A DNA stretch of 34,254 nt from Micrococcales bacterium (GTDB taxonomy: Bacteria; Actinomycetota; Actinomycetes; Actinomycetales; Microbacteriaceae). The position numbers and the translations under genes were made by a program. The DNA lies in the NCBI GenBank assembly GCA_947489135.1, contig CANLCU010000009.1, forward strand, positions 1 to 34,254, in the 5' to 3' direction. This document shows positions 1 through 6,909 of the stretch, piece by piece (position 1 is the stretch's first letter; each line of letters begins with the position of its first letter). The notes beneath the pieces were generated by a model that saw nothing but the letters and a program-made list of their open reading frames with translations, did no database searches and was not told the DNA's origin.

Positions 1-365
1 TTGACCGACTTAGGCCCCTGCTCACGGATGATTGCTGAAATCTTCTTAGCCTCAGGCTGTTCGATGCCATCTTTTAGTGTGGCTTCGATACGGAATTCTT
101 TACCTGAAGGAAAAGGCTTGCCGTCATCAAGGCTCTTTAGTGAGATGCCGCGCTTTACTAGCTTGCTCTGGAATACATCCAGAATTGCCTTTACGCGTTC
201 TTCGCTGTTTGCCTTCATCAGGATTTTGTCGCCTGACCATTCAATAGATGCACCAACACCTTTGAAGTCGTAGCGCTGTTCAATCTCTTTTTGAGCCTGG
301 GTTAGAGCGTTAGACGCTTCTTGCTTGTCAACTTTGCTGACTATGTCGAATGAGGAATCTGCCAT
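1..365 (-). CDS. YajQ-family (DUF520) nucleotide-binding protein, 3' part truncated by window edge
   Basis: Reverse-strand reading from CAT at 363-365 gives MADSSFDIVSKVDKQEASNALTQAQKEIEQRYDFKGVGASIEWSGDKILMKANSEERVKAILDVFQSKLVKRGISLKSLDDGKPFPSGKEFRIEATLKDGIEQPEAKKISAIIREQGPKSV, typical of YajQ proteins. Confidence 0.9.
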   Translation of the reverse strand, partial: MADSSFDIVSKVDKQEASNALTQAQKEIEQRYDFKGVGASIEWSGDKILMKANSEERVKAILDVFQSKLVKRGISLKSLDDGKPFPSGKEFRIEATLKDGIEQPEAKKISAIIREQGPKSV

Positions 366-383
366 AAGAGTGATTCTAACTAA

Positions 384-1406
384 CTACTGGGCTGAAGCAG
401 CTCTGGCTGTGCTGCTACGAACAATTAATTCGATAGGCCACTCAGTCACATCAGGTACGGTCTGGTTTGGGTTATCCAATAGTTCAAGCATGGTCTTAGC
501 CATAAGCTCACCCTGACCCACAACATTCTGGTTGATTGTTGTAATGCCAAAGAAGTCTGCAAGCTCGTGGTTGTCCACCCCAACAATAGATAGATCAGCA
601 GGAACGCTTAGACCTAAGTCTTTAGCTGCTAGCAATACTCCCACTGCTAATTCATCAGAAGAAGCAAAGATAGCGGTTGGTGCATTGTGCGGATCACCTA
701 GAAGATTCTTTGCAGCCGCATAACCTTCGCTAATTGCATATCTAGGTACTGCTCTATACCAACCAGGTCGTGGCTCAATGCCGGCTTCTCTTAGAGCTTC
801 TTCGTAGCCAACTTTTCTAACGTCGAAGACTTTATAGAAGTTATCGGTTGATTCGCTCTGACCAATCATTGCGATCTTGGTGTGACCCATGGAAATCAAG
901 TGGTTGGTAGCAAGAGCACCTGCAGCATGGTCATTAATTCTGATTGTCTTTGCACCAACAACAGAACCACCTAATGAAACCAAAGGCTTGTTCACATTTG
1001 TAAGTGCAGCAATCTCTTCTTCACTCATCTTTACTGAAACACAGATAACAGCATCTACTCTCTTTCGAGGGAGTGACTTAGTGAAGATAGATTTACGGTG
1101 CTCATCTCCTGAGGAGAGGTTATAAAGAGTTACGTCATAACCAGCTGCAACTAGTTCTCTGTCGATAGCTTCTAGAACTGTTGCAAAGAACCAACGGTCA
1201 ACATAAGGAACTACAACACCAATGTTCTTAGTTCTACCAGTTACAAGTGTGTAGGCAGAAGCTGAAGGGACATAACCCATGCGATCAGCTACTGATTGAA
1301 CTAGTTCCTTGGTCTCGATAGAAACATAGTCCTTGCCACTTAGTGCTCTTGAAACAGTTGCTGTTGAGACCCCAGCCTCACGAGCAACATCAACTATGCC
1401 AGCCAC
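384..1406 (-). CDS. LacI-family transcriptional regulator
   Basis: N-terminal MAGIVDVAREAGVSTATVSRALSGKDYVS HTH typical of LacI/GalR, followed by a periplasmic-binding-like sugar-sensor domain. Confidence 0.95.
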   Translation of the reverse strand: MAGIVDVAREAGVSTATVSRALSGKDYVSIETKELVQSVADRMGYVPSASAYTLVTGRTKNIGVVVPYVDRWFFATVLEAIDRELVAAGYDVTLYNLSSGDEHRKSIFTKSLPRKRVDAVICVSVKMSEEEIAALTNVNKPLVSLGGSVVGAKTIRINDHAAGALATNHLISMGHTKIAMIGQSESTDNFYKVFDVRKVGYEEALREAGIEPRPGWYRAVPRYAISEGYAAAKNLLGDPHNAPTAIFASSDELAVGVLLAAKDLGLSVPADLSIVGVDNHELADFFGITTINQNVVGQGELMAKTMLELLDNPNQTVPDVTEWPIELIVRSSTARAASAQ

Positions 1407-1534
1407 TTAAAACCTTTTCTGTAAATGTATGCAAATCCCTATGTAATCTATCTGCCCTTACACACCCTTACAGGTAAGAAGACCACATTGAGACCTATTC
1501 GTTGCATAAAGGCGATTAGCGGAGAAGACCAAAT

Positions 1535-1672
1535 TTCAGGTATTGTTGAGAAGCACCCGTCCGGCTGATTACAGGCGGCCGGGAGCACTGGCTAGTTACC
1601 CAAGCGGCCAAAGGGATCTGACTGTAAATCAGCCGGCTCAGCCTTCGGGGGTTCGAATCCCTCACTAGCCAC
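1535..1672. repeat. Left copy of 138-bp direct repeat (leader plus complete tRNA-Tyr)
   Basis: Matches 5554-5691 at a constant offset of 4019 bp. Differences seen only in GTTG (1545-1548) versus CTTT (5564-5567), i.e. 2 mismatches by eye. Confidence 0.93.
1590..1671 (+). tRNA. tRNA-Tyr (GTA), copy 1
   Basis: Acceptor GGCTAGT/ACTAGCC, anticodon loop CTGTAAA (GTA), long variable arm, T-arm GGGGGTTCGAATCCCTC. Confidence 0.94.
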
Positions 1673-1682
1673 ACTGTTTTGA

Positions 1683-1711
1683 CTCGAGGCATGCTTCTTA
1701 CATGTCTCGAG
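1683..1711. repeat. Inverted repeat directly downstream of tRNA-Tyr copy 1
   Basis: CTCGAGGCATG (1683-1693) versus CATGTCTCGAG (1701-1711), one mismatch, 7-nt loop. No strong T-tract follows. Confidence 0.6.
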
Positions 1712-1824
1712 ATCAGAACCTCATTGATCTAGATGCTGGAAAGTTGCCAATTCGAGGATCTCATTCACATTTCTTCTAAAATCTTTCACAAAACTTAAGA
1801 TCTGTGTAATACTAAAAGCACAAA

Positions 1825-1888
1825 GACCCGATTACCGAACTGTCACCGTATGGTGTGCGTGTCTCCCCGAGAGACTAGGTATCGGGTC
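1825..1888. other. Highly structured intergenic element (three-way-junction-like fold); candidate small RNA or bidirectional terminator
   Basis: GACCCGAT-T-ACC (1825-1836) pairs with GGTATCGGGTC (1878-1888), enclosing CACC-GTAT-GGTG (1844-1855) and GTCTC-CCCGA-GAGAC (1861-1875). Confidence 0.45.
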
Positions 1889-1906
1889 GATTTCTTTAAC
1901 GGCTCC

Positions 1907-2590
1907 TTATGGCACCTTCCAAAAATCCGACTTCCCATGGCTCGAAAATGGAGCAAGCATGGCTTTGTAAGAAGCTTGGTTTTTGTCCGATGTGTCGCTT
2001 GAGCGTCTTATGCAACCGGCGAACATGTCAGCAACCTGAATCAAAGAGTCGGTGTGAGATTTTACATAACTAACTTTTCTAATGAATTCAGTACCAGATT
2101 TATTCACCTCTGCCAGCAAGTATTTTCTAGCCGCAGACCTGTATTCTCGACTGCCTGTTCCATCAATTTTTACAGTGGCACCTTGGATAGTTCCTCCCGA
2201 ATTGGTTAGGACAAGTTGAATCACGTAGTTGTAGAAGGACTCAGTGCCATTTTGAAAGACATGCCTATCAATTGTTCTTTTATCCACCACTATGGATCGG
2301 ATAAAGAATAATTCAGGATTTAGCGAACTGAAGAATCTTTTCTGCAATTCGAGCTTTGTCTTGGAAAACTTAAATTCACTGTGACTTGACCTGCCAAGCT
2401 CATTACGAAGCTGTTTCACCAGGTGAGCAGTATGTTCTGCGTTCTCCGCCGACTCGAAGACGCAGCAAGCGATGACAAATAGATGGCTTGAACCGCTCTC
2501 AAGCTTGAAACCCGCATCGCCTGAGTCATCGATGAACACATACATTTGCTCAAGTGTAGGCGAATCATGCATCGAACGGCCTTCGCCCAA
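1907..2590 (-). CDS. DUF3800-type protein
   Basis: N-terminal MYVFIDDSGDAGF motif and later QVADMFAGCIRR typical of DUF3800 proteins. N-terminal start uncertain (possibly the internal M of MYVF). Confidence 0.8.
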   Translation of the reverse strand: MGEGRSMHDSPTLEQMYVFIDDSGDAGFKLESGSSHLFVIACCVFESAENAEHTAHLVKQLRNELGRSSHSEFKFSKTKLELQKRFFSSLNPELFFIRSIVVDKRTIDRHVFQNGTESFYNYVIQLVLTNSGGTIQGATVKIDGTGSREYRSAARKYLLAEVNKSGTEFIRKVSYVKSHTDSLIQVADMFAGCIRRSSDTSDKNQASYKAMLAPFSSHGKSDFWKVP

Positions 2591-2645
2591 GACGTATTGG
2601 GGACACCCAGAAACCAGATACTCTCAGCTGCGCAAGCAGCACTTC

Positions 2646-3902
2646 TTACGTAAGTTGTCTAGCAGCTTCACGCTTCAGACTTACGCCAGCGGCATCAACC
2701 GAGTTGCGGTAGCACTCTAAAGCGTGATCTGATTGATCTAGGCCCTCGTAAACCTCTGCCATCTGAGCCCAGATTTTGGCTGTTGCACGAGACTTATTGT
2801 TGTCTTTTAGAAGTGAGGCAGCTTCAAGAAGGAGGTTCAGCGGCCGTGATTCAACTTTGCAAGCCAGAAGTACTTGAGCGTTGTCAACCAATCGCTCAGC
2901 TTTTTCCAGTTTTGGTAAGTGATTGCAGTAACTCAACGATTCATTAGCCTTTGAAACAGAACTTTCAATTTCCCCTCTCAGGAGGTAGGCCATTGCGAGA
3001 GTGTTCAGGGTGTTGGCAAGGTCTGCATCGCTTTTCTCTAGACCAAAGAGTTCAATTATTTGAAGTAAGTCTGCGATGTCGCTGTCACTAGGAACTCTGT
3101 TTGTCAGGCATGAAATAAAAATGGACCCCTGGATAAGGCGGGCCTGGGACATCTTGCGATCGAGCCCTGCAATAAGTTGGCTCGCACCTACAATCTGTTC
3201 TCTTGCTTGAACGAAGTCCCCGCGCTCATATGAAACCTGGCTTGCAGACCAAAGACCTACAACTGCGTCCCAGGTTGTGTCTACTGAATCTGGTCTGGAT
3301 TTGATCAATTCACTAGCTTTGGTCAGATCTCCAACCGCTAGGTAAACAGAGGAAAGAGTTGCTTTAGTTTCAAGCTGTAGTGATGTGGTGTCGAAGTTTT
3401 GCTGAGCAAGGTGTTCAAGGTGCTGCTGACCCCAATATATTGCTGAATAGAAATCGCCGTGATTTCTTTCAAGCCTTATTAAGCCCAAGACTGCTCGCTG
3501 GAGAGACTTGACGGGAAGCGATTTATTTCTAGCAGCGGTCTCTAATGCTGAAATCGCTACCTGGTTGTCTCCATCTCTCACAGCGATCAAACCTTGAAGG
3601 AGTAGGGCTTCATTCTCATTCTTGAGGCGTGGTAGCCATAGCTTGGCAGCCCGAGAGGAGTTGTTTTGAAGCTCCAGGCATGCCTGAAGTAACTCGGTTG
3701 ACTCAGATTTGCTCGGAGCGTCTTCGTCTGAAATGCCTAGTCTGAGGTGGATGGCCCCCAAGATCTCAGGGCTAGCATTTCGTTGACCGCGTTCTATAAG
3801 GGATAGGAGGCTAACCGAGCAAATGCCTTTAGCAGTATCTTCAAGGGACCGCCCAGCCCGAAGCCTTGCCTGCCTCAAATATTGTTTGTCAAAGTCTTTC
3901 AC
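2646..3902 (-). CDS. HTH (XRE-like) regulator with a long C-terminal TPR-like helical-repeat region
   Basis: N-terminal LRQARLRAGRSLEDTAKGICSVSLLSLIERGQRNASPEILGAIHLRLGI is HTH_3/XRE-like. The remaining ~350 aa is all-helical with TPR-like repeats (e.g. AKIWAQMAEVYEGLDQSDHALECYRNSVDAAG). GTG start. Confidence 0.8.
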   Translation of the reverse strand: MKDFDKQYLRQARLRAGRSLEDTAKGICSVSLLSLIERGQRNASPEILGAIHLRLGISDEDAPSKSESTELLQACLELQNNSSRAAKLWLPRLKNENEALLLQGLIAVRDGDNQVAISALETAARNKSLPVKSLQRAVLGLIRLERNHGDFYSAIYWGQQHLEHLAQQNFDTTSLQLETKATLSSVYLAVGDLTKASELIKSRPDSVDTTWDAVVGLWSASQVSYERGDFVQAREQIVGASQLIAGLDRKMSQARLIQGSIFISCLTNRVPSDSDIADLLQIIELFGLEKSDADLANTLNTLAMAYLLRGEIESSVSKANESLSYCNHLPKLEKAERLVDNAQVLLACKVESRPLNLLLEAASLLKDNNKSRATAKIWAQMAEVYEGLDQSDHALECYRNSVDAAGVSLKREAARQLT

Positions 3903-3916
3903 AAGACAACACTATC

Positions 3917-3947
3917 TTGACAAAATAGCTCAGAGAGCGTGTATGCT
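3917..3947 (+). promoter_or_regulatory. Putative housekeeping-type promoter for the peptide/secreted-protein operon
   Basis: TTGACA at 3917-3922 and TATGCT at 3942-3947, 19-nt spacer (longer than optimal). Confidence 0.45.
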
Positions 3948-3950
3948 CTT

Positions 3951-3975
3951 CATGTGTCAAAAATATTGACACATG
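3951..3975. promoter_or_regulatory. Perfect inverted repeat, likely regulator operator
   Basis: CATGTGTCAA-aaata-TTGACACATG: 10-bp perfect arms, 5-bp spacer, in the divergent intergenic region just downstream of the putative -10. Confidence 0.7.
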
Positions 3976-3994
3976 TGAAATACAAGGGGCCAAA

Positions 3995-4090
3995 ATGATC
4001 GAGTTTATTTACTTTCTCATCACTGGGGGACAATCGAGTCAATACGAAATCACGACAACAGGCACTCCTGTCTGCTGCGAGTTCGAATAA
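3995..4090 (+). CDS. Small ORF (31 aa), candidate signalling or modified peptide precursor: MIEFIYFLITGGQSSQYEITTTGTPVCCEFE
   Basis: Not in the supplied ORF track. ATG preceded by AAGGGG (3984-3989) at 5-nt spacing; TAA at 4088-4090; the next gene has the same AAGGGG RBS 18 nt before its GTG. Confidence 0.55.
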   Translation: MIEFIYFLITGGQSSQYEITTTGTPVCCEFE

Positions 4091-4108
4091 AAATAAAAAG
4101 GGGTAGCT

Positions 4109-4714
4109 GTGTCAAAAAAACAAATTGCACTGGCATTACTGATTCTAGGCATTGTGGGGTTTTCCGCCCAAGGTATCTATGCACAGGTGCAGAAATCAAA
4201 TTCAATCTCTCAATGGGACAATCTCAAGCCAAAACTAGAGGAAAGTCTTGCTGATGTCGGTGACGAGCAACTGGTCGAATCCTTGAGGGGAAGAATCGTA
4301 GAGCTCATGGAGGCAAGGGCTACTTTGTCGAACGTTGATGTGACAACTGCTCAAAGGACTGATCTGGAATCATCCTCAGAGATACGTCAGACCGTTGAAG
4401 AGCTGGTGTCAAAAGTTTGGACCTCCAGAAACCTAGCAAAAAGAACTGACGACATAGTAGCTGGTTGGAACATTGCAAAATTGCATCCAAACTATAGACC
4501 ATTTACAAACGCTAAGTACGTGTTGGATTCTTGGCAAGGAATACGAGTTGCGGAAGGCGGACTTTCAGCAGAAGCTATTGTGACAGGTACAATGACATAC
4601 GTTTACGACGACGGAGCTATCGCTGACAGCCTCGATCAAAGTCAAATTAAAGTTGTCAAAGAAAACGGAATTTGGCTCCTCGATGAAACTGTCATGGTGT
4701 ACGTGGGGCGATGA
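4109..4714 (+). CDS. Secreted/membrane-anchored hypothetical protein (possible NTF2-like C-terminal region)
   Basis: GTG start with AAGGGG RBS; N-terminal MSKKQIALALLILGIVGFSAQGIYAQ signal/anchor sequence. Confidence 0.8.
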   Translation: MSKKQIALALLILGIVGFSAQGIYAQVQKSNSISQWDNLKPKLEESLADVGDEQLVESLRGRIVELMEARATLSNVDVTTAQRTDLESSSEIRQTVEELVSKVWTSRNLAKRTDDIVAGWNIAKLHPNYRPFTNAKYVLDSWQGIRVAEGGLSAEAIVTGTMTYVYDDGAIADSLDQSQIKVVKENGIWLLDETVMVYVGR

Positions 4715-5406
4715 AATTGATGAAGAAGAGGACGGCCGTTCTAATTTCGGCAATTTTTGCCTTCCAGGCAGGGTGGGCTGGATCTTCGAGCGCAAGCACG
4801 TTGGGTTATACATACAACAGAGCAGCTGCAGTCGCCTATGCAAATAAGTGGTCATGCAATGGGAGCACATCATGTCGAAACGGCGATTACCAAAACCTTG
4901 GAGATGAAGACTGTACCAACTTTGTCTCTCAGGCTCTATTCGCCGGAGGCGTAACTGAAGTAAAAACTGGCCAGGGCTTCGAGCAGTGGTGGTACGACGG
5001 CTATGAAGGCCTATGGCTAATTGGACCCTTGAACCGCTCCCTAAGCTGGGGTCTGGTCACGAACCTTTCAACTCATCTACAAGCAACAGGAAGGGCCACC
5101 GGAGTTACTCTCACCAACATGACAACAAAGTACTCTGGAGCTCATTCCGCAGGCGGTGATATTTTTATGTATGACTGGGGGAAAGGCGAAGGCTATTCAC
5201 ACATGGCGTTATCTACTGGGCGTGAAACTTACTACCCGTATACAGATCCAATATACGGGTCTTACACAAACATCACCGGTGGTTCAGGAGATTCAATTTC
5301 CCAACATTCAACCGATAGGGATCATGCTCCTTGGAATTGGGGATATTGGACAACCACATTGGAATACCGCGCAAAATACAGGGTCAAGCTCCTAAAAATG
5401 AATTAA
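4711..5406 (+). CDS. Secreted putative amidase-domain protein (Amidase_6-like, Cys/His catalytic motifs)
   Basis: Overlaps the upstream gene by ATGA. Signal peptide MKLMKKRTAVLISAIFAFQAGWAGSSSAS; YNRAAAVAYANKW, EDCTNFVSQALFAGG, YSHMAL and SQHSTDRDHAPW motifs typical of amidase-domain proteins. Confidence 0.85.
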   Translation: MKLMKKRTAVLISAIFAFQAGWAGSSSASTLGYTYNRAAAVAYANKWSCNGSTSCRNGDYQNLGDEDCTNFVSQALFAGGVTEVKTGQGFEQWWYDGYEGLWLIGPLNRSLSWGLVTNLSTHLQATGRATGVTLTNMTTKYSGAHSAGGDIFMYDWGKGEGYSHMALSTGRETYYPYTDPIYGSYTNITGGSGDSISQHSTDRDHAPWNWGYWTTTLEYRAKYRVKLLKMN

Positions 5407-5553
5407 AACAACGATTCCCAGTACCTCAAACACTGTTCCTGATTCTGGGCATTCCAGTAATAGCAGCAGTTAGTTTCTTGGTTGGACCACCTAAGCGTTA
5501 CAAGTTCAACCCAAGGTTGGCTCTCGACTAGACCAGCTAACTCGAAGAGGATA

Positions 5554-5691
5554 TTCAGGTATTCTTTAGAAGCACCCGTCCGGCTGATTACAGGCGGCCG
5601 GGAGCACTGGCTAGTTACCCAAGCGGCCAAAGGGATCTGACTGTAAATCAGCCGGCTCAGCCTTCGGGGGTTCGAATCCCTCACTAGCCAC
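5554..5691. repeat. Right copy of 138-bp direct repeat (leader plus complete tRNA-Tyr)
   Basis: See 1535-1672. Confidence 0.93.
5609..5690 (+). tRNA. tRNA-Tyr (GTA), copy 2
   Basis: Identical to the copy at 1590-1671. Confidence 0.94.
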
Positions 5692-5696
5692 GAATG

Positions 5697-5722
5697 CCCC
5701 AGCCCTCCACGGCTGGGGTTTT
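5697..5722 (+). terminator. Rho-independent terminator after tRNA-Tyr copy 2
   Basis: CCCCAGCC-ctccac-GGCTGGGG followed by TTTT. Confidence 0.85.
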
Positions 5723-5787
5723 CACTTTAATTAGGTCTATGCGACTTATGCGGAGTCCCGCTTAGTCTCTGGCGATAGGTTGTACTG

Positions 5788-6729
5788 GTGAGTAAAAGCG
5801 AAATACAAGAAAAGCCAGTGCACGTGAAGAACGTAGCCAAGGGTCTAGGGCTTGGGCTCACCGCTTACCTAATTTGGGGTTCTTTTCCACTGATCATCAC
5901 CGGGCTAGCTTCTTTTGCTAATCCTTGGGAGATTGTGGTTTGGCGAATAGTGTTTGGCTTTGCTACGGCTGTAGTTCTGATTTCTGTAACTCGTTCATGG
6001 GCCTCACTTCGAGCTGTATTTAGAAACCGCAGCATGCTTGGCTGGATTGGGCTCAGCTCAGTTCTGATCATGATCAACTGGCAAGTGTATGTAATAGGTA
6101 TCGCATCTGGTCGTGTGCTTGAAACCTCGCTCGGTTACTTCATCAATCCTTTGGTGACTATTGTGCTTGCTGTTTTCTTCTTGCGAGAGAAATTGAACCT
6201 AGTTCAGTGGATGGCTGTGGCTTTGGGAGCTATCGCTGTAACTGTCCTCAGCATCGATTACGGGCATCTGCCATGGGTGGCTTTGACTCTGGCTGCAACT
6301 TTTGGAGTTTATGGTTTGGCAAAGAACAAACTTGGGGGTCAGGTAACCCCATTGAACTCCTATGCCATTGAGTCGGGGGCACTATTGCCGGTGGCAATTA
6401 TTCAAGGGGCAATTGTCGCGAGCATCAGCCCAGGGCTTCAGATCACCTCACAAGGTTGGCAGGGTGTGGCTGGGTTAGCGTTCTTTGGAATAATGACTGC
6501 TATTCCATTGATCCTCTTTGGCACCGCTGCTGAGAATCTTCCATTGAGTTGGATCGGCTTCATGCAGTTCATGACCCCTAGCATCCAGTTCGTTTTAGGT
6601 CTAACGGTGTTCAAGGAGCAAATGTCACCGGCTAGGTGGGTTGGCTTCATTTTGGTCTGGTTGGCCTTGCTCATTCTGACCTCTGATGCGTTAAAGAGGA
6701 ATCAGGCAAATCGCAAGCTTCGTAGCTAA
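5788..6729 (+). CDS. rarD: EamA-family transporter RarD-like
   Basis: KGLGLGLTAYLIWGSFPLIITGLASFANPWEIVVWRIVFGF and TM pattern typical of RarD; GTG start. Confidence 0.85.
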   Translation: MSKSEIQEKPVHVKNVAKGLGLGLTAYLIWGSFPLIITGLASFANPWEIVVWRIVFGFATAVVLISVTRSWASLRAVFRNRSMLGWIGLSSVLIMINWQVYVIGIASGRVLETSLGYFINPLVTIVLAVFFLREKLNLVQWMAVALGAIAVTVLSIDYGHLPWVALTLAATFGVYGLAKNKLGGQVTPLNSYAIESGALLPVAIIQGAIVASISPGLQITSQGWQGVAGLAFFGIMTAIPLILFGTAAENLPLSWIGFMQFMTPSIQFVLGLTVFKEQMSPARWVGFILVWLALLILTSDALKRNQANRKLRS

Positions 6730-6909
6730 ATAAAGGGCTTTAGCCCGAATGTTTCGTTCGTATAACTTTTCCTAGCCCAAGCAATAATAATTCGTAACAC
6801 TCTGTTTTACCCCGAATCCGTTGGCTATGCTTTACCCAAGCGTTTCAGACTATGCTGGCGCGTGCCCGTTGATGTTGACGGGCAAAAACATTCTGAAAAG
6901 GACAAAATA

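Noticed and set aside
4565-4873. 102-aa minus-strand ORF across the 4109-4714/4711-5406 junction
   Set aside because: Cys/His-rich look is a by-product of antisense reading over two signal-peptide genes that are ATGA-coupled.
5403-5684. 93-aa minus-strand ORF starting MRDSNPRRLSRLIYSQIPLAAWVTSQCSRP
   Set aside because: Starts within the antisense of tRNA-Tyr; this kind of MRDSNPRR peptide is a familiar spurious translation of tRNA antisense.
6864-6883. GCCCGT/ACGGGC hairpin before the SBP gene as a riboswitch
   Set aside because: Only a short single hairpin in the 5' UTR; no recognisable aptamer architecture.
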